Source: Candidatus Woesearchaeota archaeon
Lineage (GTDB): Archaea; Nanobdellota; Nanobdellia; Woesearchaeales; GW2011-AR4
Direction: 5' to 3'
Assembly: GCA_016177615.1 (NCBI GenBank)
Contig: JACOUX010000002.1
Location: 1 to 40,049 of the forward strand
DNA length: 40,049 nucleotides
A model generated the notes under the pieces. The model saw nothing but the letters and a program-made list of their open reading frames with translations, was not told the origin of the DNA and did not search any database. The translations under genes and the position numbers were made by a program. This document shows, piece after piece, positions 9,282-17,857 of the stretch. The first letter of the stretch is position 1; the number at the start of each line of letters is the position of its first letter.

Positions 9282-10217
9282 ATGCCAAAGCACACTTCCA
9301 AAGTAGCTATTGTCGGCGCAGGATTCGTGGGAAGCACTGCCGCCTATGCCTTATTGATTGAGGGCGCAGCATCGGAAATTGCATTGATTGATGTAAACAG
9401 GGAAAAGGCAGAGGGGGAGGCGATGGACCTGCAGCATGGGCTGCAGTTCAAACCAAATGTCAGGGTTTCTTTTGGCAGCAGCTATGAGCTGTGCAAAGAT
9501 GCCGAGATTGTTGTGATAACTGCAGGAGCCCACCAAAAGCCTGGCGAAACAAGGATAGATTTGGTGAAAAAGAATTCTGCGATTTTCAAAGAGATGATTC
9601 CTCAAATCACAAAGCACAACAAAGAATGCATACTTCTTGTCGTTTCAAATCCTCTTGATGTTTTGACATATTTGGCACTGAAATATTCAAAATTCCCGAA
9701 AAACAGGGTGTTTGGCTCAGGGACTATCCTTGATACTGCAAGGCTCAGGTATTTAATCGGGCAGCACTTCGGAGTCAGCCCGAACAGCGTGCATGCCTAC
9801 ATAATGGGAGAGCATGGCGATTCATCTTTTCCAGTGTGGAGCAGCGCCAATATTGCAGGAGTGCATTTAAGCCATTTTAAAAAATACAATAAAAAAGCTA
9901 TGGATAAGATATATCAGAAAACCAAGAGCGCCGCTTATGAAATAATTGCCAAGAAAGGCGCAACCTATTACGCAATCGGATTGGGAGTATCCAAGATTGT
10001 AAAGGCTGTTTTATCCGACCAAAATGAAGTTCTTGCATTATCATCTTATCTGAAAGGTTATCATGGAGTAAGTGATGTCTGCCTGAGCGTGCCATGCATA
10101 GTCAACAGAAATGGGATAAAAGAGCAGATACTGATGCCTTTGAATTCTTTGGAGAAAAGGCAGCTGAAAAAGTCTGCAAGCCTTATAAAAAATATTTTGA
10201 AAGAATGCGCCTGCTAA
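9282..10217 (+). CDS. ldh: L-lactate dehydrogenase
   Basis: KVAIVGAGFVGST, GAHQKPGETR (Gln at the substrate-specificity position favours LDH over MDH), SNPLDVLTYLALK, GSGTILDTARLRYLI, MGEHGDSSFPVWS. Confidence 0.9.
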   Translation: MPKHTSKVAIVGAGFVGSTAAYALLIEGAASEIALIDVNREKAEGEAMDLQHGLQFKPNVRVSFGSSYELCKDAEIVVITAGAHQKPGETRIDLVKKNSAIFKEMIPQITKHNKECILLVVSNPLDVLTYLALKYSKFPKNRVFGSGTILDTARLRYLIGQHFGVSPNSVHAYIMGEHGDSSFPVWSSANIAGVHLSHFKKYNKKAMDKIYQKTKSAAYEIIAKKGATYYAIGLGVSKIVKAVLSDQNEVLALSSYLKGYHGVSDVCLSVPCIVNRNGIKEQILMPLNSLEKRQLKKSASLIKNILKECAC

Positions 10218-11209
10218 TTCCCAACAAACCTCGAATACAAAGATTTCGCTTCTTTCTCGTCCTTTGCCTTAATCAAAGCCCTTCCATCATTGAAAATGGT
10301 TAACCTGCGATCGAAATTGATGCAATAATCAAAATCCGTTATTTTTCCAGCTTTCTTTAATCTATTTTTTAATTCGCTGAATTGCCCCTTATCAAAAAAT
10401 TTTCCCCTAATCTGGTACATATTATCTCCGCATAACTTGATCATTGGGGGAAATTTTTTGCCGTCCAAATATTCAAAGCTCTTCTTTGAGCAGCAAATGC
10501 AGCCTTTATTTTTGTTGACTTTGATTTTTATGAGCTCATTTTTCCAGACGTCAAAGAACAAAAGGCATTTTTCATAGTTTTTATTGAGCATTATTTTTAT
10601 TGCCTCATTTGATTGTAATGAAGAAACCAGATGGGTTATTGAATTTAAAACTCCGGCTGTATCGCAGGTTTCTAGCTGGGCAGCTTCCTTCAAAAAGCAC
10701 CTCAGGCAGGCAGTTCTGCCGGTAATAATATTGAAAACATAGCCTTTGCTCCCGACTGCTGAAGAATAAATGAATGGAATCTTATTTTTTACAGAGAAGT
10801 CATTGATAAGGAACCTTGTTTCAAGGTTGTCAGTGCAGTCTAGAATTAAATCGATATTTTTTTTGTGATTTTTTATCTTTATAATTTTAGTTATATTATT
10901 ATAGTTCAAGTCATCAATTACGGACTTAATTTGAATTTCAGAATTTATTTTATTTAAGTGCTCTTTTGCTGCCATTGCCTTTGGCTTGCCTATGTCGCCT
11001 TCATCATACAATGACTGCCTTTGAAGGTTTGACAGCTCTACAACGTCTCTGTCAATCAGGATTATATTTCCAATTCCGGCCCTGGCCATTAATTCTGCAG
11101 AAGCTGAGCCAAGAGCGCCTACTCCTATGATAACGACTGAGCTTTTTCCCAGTTTCTTCTGTCCCTGCCTGCCAATTTCCTTAAATATCTCCTGTCGGAT
11201 GTAGCGCAT
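10214..11209 (-). CDS. E1-like ThiF/MoeB/UbaA-family adenylyltransferase
   Basis: VVIIGVGALGSASAELMARAGIGNIILIDRDVVELSNLQRQ...GKPKAMAAKEHL; LILDCTDNLETRFLINDFS; CLRCF and CICC Cys pairs. Confidence 0.9.
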   Translation of the reverse strand: MRYIRQEIFKEIGRQGQKKLGKSSVVIIGVGALGSASAELMARAGIGNIILIDRDVVELSNLQRQSLYDEGDIGKPKAMAAKEHLNKINSEIQIKSVIDDLNYNNITKIIKIKNHKKNIDLILDCTDNLETRFLINDFSVKNKIPFIYSSAVGSKGYVFNIITGRTACLRCFLKEAAQLETCDTAGVLNSITHLVSSLQSNEAIKIMLNKNYEKCLLFFDVWKNELIKIKVNKNKGCICCSKKSFEYLDGKKFPPMIKLCGDNMYQIRGKFFDKGQFSELKNRLKKAGKITDFDYCINFDRRLTIFNDGRALIKAKDEKEAKSLYSRFVGN

Positions 11210-11257
11210 AATATAGGAATTTTAATAACTTTTAAATAATAGATGGTTTAATATTCT

Positions 11258-11725
11258 ATGATGGTATACAAGTTCATAAAGATGCAGGCCAGGGACATTC
11301 TAGCTGATATAACTGCGTTTGGGAGCATCTCATTCTATGTCCTTTTGCTTGCAGTATCATTGAGCCTTGGAGAATATGAGCTGTTTACAAAAATGTGCCT
11401 GGGGCTTGGGTTGATTTTCATATCAGTCATTATTATCAAGACATTTTACTTCAAGGAAAGGCCTCTGAAGAAGGTGCATTCTAATTACTTTGAGAAGCTT
11501 GATGCGGCGTCTTTCCCCAGCGTGCACGCATCAAAAGCATCTTTTTTGGGGATATTGCTAAGCAAGTACTTTGGCAATCACATTTTCACTGCACTGATGA
11601 TAGTCCTTGTTTTAATCATCGCCTATACAAGAATCTATTTAAAAAAGCATGATTTTGCTGATGTTTTTGCCGGAGTTATTCTTGGAGCCTTATCTTATTT
11701 TGTGGTAAGCCTGCTTTTGGGCTGA
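11258..11725 (+). CDS. PAP2 superfamily phosphatase
   Basis: KERPLKK, FPSVHASKA, TRIYLKKHDFADVFAGVILG match PAP2 KX6RP-PSGH-SRX5HX3D-type motifs. Confidence 0.82.
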   Translation: MMVYKFIKMQARDILADITAFGSISFYVLLLAVSLSLGEYELFTKMCLGLGLIFISVIIIKTFYFKERPLKKVHSNYFEKLDAASFPSVHASKASFLGILLSKYFGNHIFTALMIVLVLIIAYTRIYLKKHDFADVFAGVILGALSYFVVSLLLG

Positions 11726-11772
11726 CTTATCGCATTCTACCACCCCAAATTCCATAAAGTTTAAATATAAGG

Positions 11773-11786
11773 TTAACAATCGTTAA
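11773..11786. promoter_or_regulatory. Operator palindrome TTAACAATCGTTAA upstream of HTH regulator
   Basis: TTAAC-AATC-GTTAA follows TATA-like tttaaatata and ends 4 nt before ATG 11791. A near-identical site lies at 36923-36936. Confidence 0.65.
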
Positions 11787-11790
11787 GTTT

Positions 11791-12186
11791 ATGCAAGAAA
11801 CCATGCCGCAGGAGATAGAAGTAAGATATATAATTCCTGCTATCAGAAAGGAACTGGCAAGGGTGTTTATTAAAGAGCACAAAATGAGCCAGAAAGAGGC
11901 AGCTAATGTGCTTGGCCTGACTGAAGCTGCTGTATCGCAATATCAGCATTCCAAAAGGGCAACCCAAGTGGTTTTTACTGATAATGTTATCAATGAGATA
12001 CGGGTTTCTGCTGACAGGATTTTATCAGACAAAAATACAAAGCAAAGGCTGATTGCCGAAATATACAGGATAAGCAACCTCACTACAGTCAGGCAGATTT
12101 TATGCGACCTGCACAAGGCCCAGTCAAAAGACTTGGCAACATGCAGCGTATGCTTTGACGAAGGGTTAATCAATGTTAAAATCTAG
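11791..12186 (+). CDS. HTH transcriptional regulator (COG2522-like) with C-terminal Cys cluster
   Basis: MSQKEAANVLGLTEAAVSQYQHSKRA helix-turn-helix; C-terminal CDLHKAQSKDLATCSVCFDEGLI (Cx12Cx2C). First gene before sufB. Confidence 0.75.
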   Translation: MQETMPQEIEVRYIIPAIRKELARVFIKEHKMSQKEAANVLGLTEAAVSQYQHSKRATQVVFTDNVINEIRVSADRILSDKNTKQRLIAEIYRISNLTTVRQILCDLHKAQSKDLATCSVCFDEGLINVKI

Positions 12187-12198
12187 CATAGTTTCATA

Positions 12199-13605
12199 AT
12201 GGCACCGGTAACAGAACAAATTTTTGACAAGGACTACAGCAAGTACGGCTTCCATGACAAGGAAGAGTCAGTGTTCAAGACAGAAAAAGGTCTTACTGAA
12301 GAGACTGTGAAGCAGATTTCAAAGATAAAGAATGAACCGGAATGGATGCTTAACTTAAGGCTTAAATCATTAAAGGAGTTCTGGAAAAGGCCGATGCCTA
12401 AATGGGGAGCAAATCTGAGTACAATAGATTTTGATAATATTTATTACTACCTAAAGCCGACAAATATGAAGGGCGACACTTGGGATGACGTGCCAGAATA
12501 TATCAAGAATACTTTTGACAAGCTTGGAATTCCTGAGGCTGAAAGAAAATTTCTTGGGGGAGTAGGCGCGCAGTATGAGAGTGAAGTGATCTACCACAAA
12601 ATAAGGGATGACCTTGCAAAGCTAGGCGTTGTTTTCCTTGACATGGATGGGGGCTTAAGGGAATATCCTGAAATCGTGAAGAAATATTTTTGCTCAGTAA
12701 TCCCGCATAATGACAACAAGTTTGCTGCACTGAACACGGCTGTTTGGAGTGGGGGGAGCTTCGTTTATGTTCCTGCCGGCGTCAAAGTGGATTTGCCTCT
12801 TCAGGCATATTTTAGAATCAACGCAAAGAACATGGGGCAGTTTGAAAGGACATTAATCATAGCAGAACCAGGAAGCTCTGTGCACTATATCGAGGGTTGT
12901 ACAGCCCCGGTCTATTCTTCAGACTCATTGCATTCAGCTGTTGTAGAATTAATTGCGTTGGAAGGCTCAAGAATCCAGTACACAACTATCCAGAACTGGA
13001 GCAATAATGTCTACAATCTTGTTACAAAAAGGGCATTTGCGCATAAAAATGCAACTGTATCCTGGGTTGACGGAAATTTGGGGTCAAAAATCACGATGAA
13101 ATACCCTTCTATTTATCTTCTTGGCGAGCATGCAAGAGCAGAGATTTTAAGCGTTGCTTTTGCAGGCAAGGGCCAGCACCAGGATGCAGGCGGCAAGATT
13201 CTGCATTTTGCCCCAAACACCTCTTCAAGAATAACTTCCAAGTCAGTCAGCAAAGACGGAGGAAGGACAACTTACAGAGGATTATTAAGCGTAGCTGAAG
13301 GATGCAAAAACGTAAAGTCGCATGTAAGCTGCGATGCCTTGATTTTGGACGACAAATCAGCTTCTGACACTGTGCCTTATATGGAGATAAATGAAAAAGA
13401 TGTGAATATAGAGCATGAAGCAACTGTCGGAAAGATAGGCGAAGAGCAATTATTTTACCTGATGAGCAGAGGATTAAGCGAGGATCAAGCTAAAACAATG
13501 ATAGTTTCCGGATTCATGGAGCCTTTCACAAAAGAGCTTCCTTTGGAATATGCTATTGAGCTTAATAGATTGATTGCGCTGAATATGGAAGGCTCGGTTG
13601 GATAA
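12199..13605 (+). CDS. sufB: Fe-S cluster assembly protein SufB
   Basis: 468 aa with SufB signatures ([71 protein letters not shown]). Confidence 0.95.
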   Translation: MAPVTEQIFDKDYSKYGFHDKEESVFKTEKGLTEETVKQISKIKNEPEWMLNLRLKSLKEFWKRPMPKWGANLSTIDFDNIYYYLKPTNMKGDTWDDVPEYIKNTFDKLGIPEAERKFLGGVGAQYESEVIYHKIRDDLAKLGVVFLDMDGGLREYPEIVKKYFCSVIPHNDNKFAALNTAVWSGGSFVYVPAGVKVDLPLQAYFRINAKNMGQFERTLIIAEPGSSVHYIEGCTAPVYSSDSLHSAVVELIALEGSRIQYTTIQNWSNNVYNLVTKRAFAHKNATVSWVDGNLGSKITMKYPSIYLLGEHARAEILSVAFAGKGQHQDAGGKILHFAPNTSSRITSKSVSKDGGRTTYRGLLSVAEGCKNVKSHVSCDALILDDKSASDTVPYMEINEKDVNIEHEATVGKIGEEQLFYLMSRGLSEDQAKTMIVSGFMEPFTKELPLEYAIELNRLIALNMEGSVG

Positions 13606-13707
13606 AAGATTTACCAGATAAAATTAAAGTCAGTCCATTTAACGAAAAACACTAAAAAAATATCAATAAAAATTTTTAAAAAATAATTATTAATTTAAAA
13701 TTTTATT

Positions 13708-13787
13708 AATGCGCTGTGAAAGAAAGCAAATAAGAAGTTTAACCCATTGTGCTTAAAGAAAAAATAACATTGCATGATTTCAATTGA
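13708..13787 (+). other. Conserved two-copy element, copy B (ncRNA or micropeptide pair)
   Basis: Gapless ~70% identity (about 55/79 by eye) to 8488-8566; preceded by AAATAATTATTAA, also present before copy A. Encodes MRCERKQIRSLTHCA* and a GTG-started LKEKITLHDFN*. Confidence 0.6.
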
Positions 13788-13826
13788 ACGTATCATAAAA
13801 AAATTGATGGTGATTCTGATAATATT

Positions 13827-15023
13827 ATGGCAAAACAAAACCTAGTTACAAAACACGCTGTAAAGCTATTATCGCAGGCTGAAAGCAGCTTTGCTTCCGC
13901 GAAAAAAGAAGATGCATTTGTAATCTACAAGTCCCTTCCGATGCCAAAGGAGAGGGAAGAAGACTGGCGCTACACGCAGATTGAGAAACTGAAGATTGAG
14001 AACTTTGAAAATGAAGCTGCTGACGCCAAAATAGAAGCATCTGCTCATTTTGAAGAGCTGCAAAGCAATGGTATAATTCTGGAAGACATCAATACCGCGC
14101 TGGAAAAATACCCTGCTGCCCAGAATTATTTTTTTAAAAGCGGCAGAATAGACAAAGACAAATTTGTTGCACTTTCAGCAGCTCAGTTCACTAATGGAGC
14201 TTACTTGTATGTTCCAAAGAATGTCGAGCTTAAAGAGCCAATAAGAATAAATTTTAATTTTAGCGGGAAAAAAAACGCAATTCATAACCTGATTGTTTGC
14301 GAGGCAAACACAAAGATCGATTTCATTGAGGAATATTCAAACAATCCAAGTGATTCAGAGCAGCTAAACGCCTGTGTGACTGAAGTTTTCGCCAACAACA
14401 ACTCAAGAATAAATTTTTACCATCTTAACAGCTGGACTAATGAGGTTTATAATTTTACAAATGTAATTGGTGCTTTGGAGCGAGACGCCTCAATCAATTG
14501 GGTTTCCGGCTCTTTCGGGGGGAAATTAAACAGATTGAAAATAGACACTTTATTCAATGGCCAAGGCTCAAGCTGCAGCAACCTTGGAGTTTTTTTTGGC
14601 AAGGGAAAGGAGCATATTGACATAACAACCAATGTCTATCATAATGTTGAAAGCACTACAAATAACATCTTGGTTGATGGAATCTTAAGGGACGAATCAT
14701 CATCTGTTTATCGTGGGCTAATAAGAATAGAAAAGCCAGCGCAGAAAACAAATTCGTATCTTGCAAATCATATCTTGAAATTAGGAAATAAGACATTGGC
14801 AAACAGCATTCCAAGTTTGAAGATTGATGCAAACGATGTCAAGGCTTCACATGGTGCAACAGTCGGGCAGATAAACGAGGAGCATCTGTTCTATTTGATG
14901 GCAAGAGGCTTGTCAAGGGACGAAGCAGAAAAAATGATTGTCGAAGGGTTCTTCGAGCCAATTATTATGAAGATACCAAATGAAGAATTAAGGGAGAAGA
15001 TAAGGGCAATGGTGAGAGGGTAA
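13827..15023 (+). CDS. sufD: Fe-S cluster assembly protein SufD
   Basis: SufB/SufD-family core (YVPKNVELKEPIRINF, ASHGATVGQINEEHLFYLMARGLSRDEAEKMIVEGFFEPI) with KEREEDWRYT N-terminus typical of SufD. Confidence 0.9.
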   Translation: MAKQNLVTKHAVKLLSQAESSFASAKKEDAFVIYKSLPMPKEREEDWRYTQIEKLKIENFENEAADAKIEASAHFEELQSNGIILEDINTALEKYPAAQNYFFKSGRIDKDKFVALSAAQFTNGAYLYVPKNVELKEPIRINFNFSGKKNAIHNLIVCEANTKIDFIEEYSNNPSDSEQLNACVTEVFANNNSRINFYHLNSWTNEVYNFTNVIGALERDASINWVSGSFGGKLNRLKIDTLFNGQGSSCSNLGVFFGKGKEHIDITTNVYHNVESTTNNILVDGILRDESSSVYRGLIRIEKPAQKTNSYLANHILKLGNKTLANSIPSLKIDANDVKASHGATVGQINEEHLFYLMARGLSRDEAEKMIVEGFFEPIIMKIPNEELREKIRAMVRG

Positions 15024-15024
15024 G

Positions 15025-15345
15025 ATGGGAATTAACGCAAACGCAAACTTACCGTCAAAGAGTTTTATTTTGTACCTTCCATCAGGAATTCCTTTATATT
15101 TATTCGGTTGCTTTGCTATTGCAGTATTACTTGTAAATTTTTATAATAAAATTTTGGATTATTATTTAATTTTTGTTTTATATCTCGCATTGGGCTCTAT
15201 AGGTGCAGTTTTAACACAGAAAGGGATAGGTGAATGGAAAAAAATGGATATTCTTGAAAATCAAAAGATGAAATCGGAGATTAAGAATATAAAATTACAA
15301 AATAAAAAATTAGAAATAGAGATAAAATTATTGAAAAGAAAGTAG
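15025..15345 (+). CDS. Small membrane protein with C-terminal coiled coil, within suf locus
   Basis: Two hydrophobic helices then EIKNIKLQNKKLEIEIKLLKRK; begins 1 nt after the sufD stop. Confidence 0.65.
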   Translation: MGINANANLPSKSFILYLPSGIPLYLFGCFAIAVLLVNFYNKILDYYLIFVLYLALGSIGAVLTQKGIGEWKKMDILENQKMKSEIKNIKLQNKKLEIEIKLLKRK

Positions 15346-15362
15346 AAGCTTAGAAAATAAAA

Positions 15363-16589
15363 ATGCCAAAAACAAATTTTGAAATCAAAAACATAAGAAA
15401 AGACTTCCCTATCTTAAGCAGAAAAATCCGCGGAAAGCAATTAATATATTTTGACAGCGCAGCAACATCGCAAAAGCCAAAGCAAGTGATTGAGGCAATG
15501 GAGGATTACTACAAAAATCATAATGCAAACATCCACAGGAGCATCCACACTTTGGGAGAAGAAGCAACTGAAGCCTATGAAAAAGCTCATGAAAAAGTTG
15601 CTGATTTCATAAATGCTGGCTCGTACCAAAACATTGTCTTTACAAAAAACACTACAGAGTCATTGAATCTGCTTGCTTATTCATTGACTGCAGACCTGAA
15701 GAAAGGCGACGAGATTGTAATATCACAGATGGAGCATCACAGCAATCTTGTGCCGTGGCAGCAATTGGCAAAGCAAAGAGGTTTAAAATTAGAGTTTATC
15801 AAAATAGATGAGGAAGGAAAGCTGGATGAAGAAAGCATAAATGAAAGCATTACAAAAAAAACTAAAATTGTTTCAATAATGCATGTTTCAAATGTCTTGG
15901 GTACAATTAATGATATTAAAAAAATTGGAAATATTGCGCATGAAAACAATGCCTTAATGGTTGTTGACGGCGCCCAGTCAATTCCTCATATGCCTGTTGA
16001 TGTCAAGAAGATTGACGCTGATTTTTATGCCTTTTCAGGCCACAAGATGCTAGGGCCTACTGGAATTGGGGTTTTGTACGGGAAAAGAGAATTGCTGGAA
16101 AATATGCAGCCGTTCCTATACGGCGGGGAGATGATAAGGGAAGTCAAGTTTGAAGACACTAAATTCAATGACCTTCCTTGGAAGTTCGAGGCAGGCACGA
16201 TGAATATTGCAGAAGCAGTTGGACTGGATGCTGCAATTGATTATCTGAAAAAGATTGGAATGGAAAACATACAAAAAAAGGACAAGGAACTGACCAATTA
16301 TACATTTGAAAAATTAAAAGAAATAAAAGATGTTAAAATATACGGTCCAAAGGAAAGAGGCGCGGTTGTTTCATTCAATGTTGATGAAATACACGCCCAT
16401 GACGTTTCACAAATACTTGACAGCGAAGGCATCGCAATAAGGGCAGGCCATCACTGCTGTATGCCATTGATGGGCGTTTTGAAAGCTCATGCAGCAGCAA
16501 GGGCAAGCTTTTATTTTTACAATACTAAAGATGAAATTGATAAATTTGCCAATGCATTAGGAAAAGTCAAGAAGGTCTTTAGGGTTTGA
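15363..16589 (+). CDS. sufS: Cysteine desulfurase SufS
   Basis: PLP-Lys motif FSGHKMLGPTGIGVLYGK; RAGHHCCMPLMG active-site Cys. Confidence 0.95.
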   Translation: MPKTNFEIKNIRKDFPILSRKIRGKQLIYFDSAATSQKPKQVIEAMEDYYKNHNANIHRSIHTLGEEATEAYEKAHEKVADFINAGSYQNIVFTKNTTESLNLLAYSLTADLKKGDEIVISQMEHHSNLVPWQQLAKQRGLKLEFIKIDEEGKLDEESINESITKKTKIVSIMHVSNVLGTINDIKKIGNIAHENNALMVVDGAQSIPHMPVDVKKIDADFYAFSGHKMLGPTGIGVLYGKRELLENMQPFLYGGEMIREVKFEDTKFNDLPWKFEAGTMNIAEAVGLDAAIDYLKKIGMENIQKKDKELTNYTFEKLKEIKDVKIYGPKERGAVVSFNVDEIHAHDVSQILDSEGIAIRAGHHCCMPLMGVLKAHAAARASFYFYNTKDEIDKFANALGKVKKVFRV

Positions 16590-16623
16590 TTTGTTAATTT
16601 TTTATTATGCTGAGGTGATTTGA

Positions 16624-16782
16624 ATGATAAACGTGCCTGCAGAAGCAAGGGAAATAATTGAGAAGGAAATATCAAGCAAAGAAAATATAACCGGCATCGA
16701 CCCAAGATGGACGCATGTGATAGTCATCCATAAGCTTATGGAGATAGAAAAGCGATTGGATGCTATTGAAAGGAAATTATAA
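16624..16782 (+). CDS. Small conserved-looking protein between sufS and sufU (52 aa, absent from ORF track)
   Basis: MINVPAEAREIIEKEISSKENITGIDPRWTHVIVIHKLMEIEKRLDAIERKL*; preceded by gaggtg ribosome-binding-like sequence. Confidence 0.65.
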   Translation: MINVPAEAREIIEKEISSKENITGIDPRWTHVIVIHKLMEIEKRLDAIERKL

Positions 16783-16800
16783 AAATAAAAAATTAACTAA

Positions 16801-17196
16801 ATGAACGGCATAGAACAGATGTACCAGGAAAACATCCTTGACCATTACAAAAACCCAAGGAATAAAGGGATAATCAAGAATCCAAGCGTGCACCATCATG
16901 AGAACAATCCATTGTGCGGCGATGAGTTAGATTTATATTTGGTGATAGATAACCATAAGGTTATTGATGTAAAAATCAATGGTCATGGCTGTGCAATATC
17001 GCAGGCAAGCGCCTCGATGCTTTCAGAGCAGATAAAGGGAAAAGCTCTGGAAGACCTAAAGAAACTGGCAAAAGAAAATATTTTGGAAATGCTTGGGATT
17101 CCGTTAAGCCCGGTCAGATTAAAATGCGCATTGCTTTCATTGGATACGCTGAAAAACAGCATACTGATTTATGAAAAGTATGTAAATAAAAAATAA
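16801..17196 (+). CDS. sufU: Fe-S scaffold/sulfur transfer protein SufU (IscU-like)
   Basis: MYQENILDHYKNPRNKG, NPLCGDELDLYL, GHGCAISQASASMLSEQIKG, RLKCALLSL. Confidence 0.93.
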   Translation: MNGIEQMYQENILDHYKNPRNKGIIKNPSVHHHENNPLCGDELDLYLVIDNHKVIDVKINGHGCAISQASASMLSEQIKGKALEDLKKLAKENILEMLGIPLSPVRLKCALLSLDTLKNSILIYEKYVNKK

Positions 17197-17202
17197 AGAA
17201 AA

Positions 17203-17260
17203 ACGGGTTCAGAATCAGGTTAATGAACCCATTAAGATTGCTTTCCCACAGCCTATAGGT
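17203..17260 (+). pseudogene. tRNA-Leu-like relic or tRNA-derived RNA
   Basis: Shares CAGAATCAGGTTA (17210-17222 vs 17323-17335) and TTGCTT[T/A]CCCACAGCCT (17238-17254 vs 17358-17374) with the adjacent tRNA; anticodon-arm region shortened by ~7 nt. Confidence 0.55.
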
Positions 17261-17312
17261 TGTCTAAATAAGCAAATATATAAAGCTTTTGTTTTTATAT
17301 AAGAGGCGCAGA

Positions 17313-17425
17313 GCCACGGTGGCAGAATCAGGTTATTGCGCTTGTCTCAAAAACAAGTTGCTTACCCACAGCCTTACGGGTTCAAAACTTTTTCGCAAGA
17401 AAGAGTGGTAATCCCGTCCGTGGCG
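17313..17425 (+). tRNA. tRNA-Leu(CAA) with apparent ~25-nt T-loop insertion (putative intron)
   Basis: Acceptor GCCACGG/CCGTGGC; D arm GCAGAATCAGGTTATTGC; anticodon arm CTTGT-CTCAAAA-ACAAG; variable arm GCT-TACCCAC-AGC; T stem ACGGG/CCCGT enclosing 32 nt rather than 7. TATA-like tttttatataag upstream. Confidence 0.82.
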
Positions 17426-17483
17426 CGTAAATTTAATGAGCAGAATATTGATTTATGAGAAGTATGTTAAGAAGGGAAAAAAT

Positions 17484-17777
17484 ATGAAATTTGATAAACT
17501 CAAAAAAGTTGGAATTGTTATTGGCTTGTTTGTTTTTATATGGGCAGTTTTAAACCTCGTCCCCATTGGGAAATTCAAAATATCAAACCCCTTCCCAATA
17601 GAAAGATATTGCACGTTAAATTATTTTTATTGTTATTCTGACATAGGTGAGGTTGAAGGATATCCAAACTTCTTGGGCAATCCAATAATAATCACACTTA
17701 TAACAATAATTTTGCCTGCTATCTTAACTTTTTTTGTTTACAAATTCATAATAGAAAATAAATTAAAAAGCAAATAA
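17484..17777 (+). CDS. Small two-TM membrane protein
   Basis: Likely ATG at 17484 (MKFDKLKKVGIVIGLFVFIWAVLNLV...). The upstream part of the track ORF (MSRILIYEKYVKKGKN) resembles a duplicated sufU tail. Confidence 0.6.
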   Translation: MKFDKLKKVGIVIGLFVFIWAVLNLVPIGKFKISNPFPIERYCTLNYFYCYSDIGEVEGYPNFLGNPIIITLITIILPAILTFFVYKFIIENKLKSK

Positions 17778-17857
17778 CATTTATCAAAGTTTTTATGACC
17801 TGATGATTATTAAATTGTACAATCTTATCAAAGAAAAATTATAAGTTGGGTATTACT

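Noticed and set aside
17780-17845. Possible C/D box sRNA (CTGATGA) and repeated TTATCAAAG before sufC
   Set aside because: No correctly spaced D box and no guide-length segment; likely chance in AT-rich DNA.
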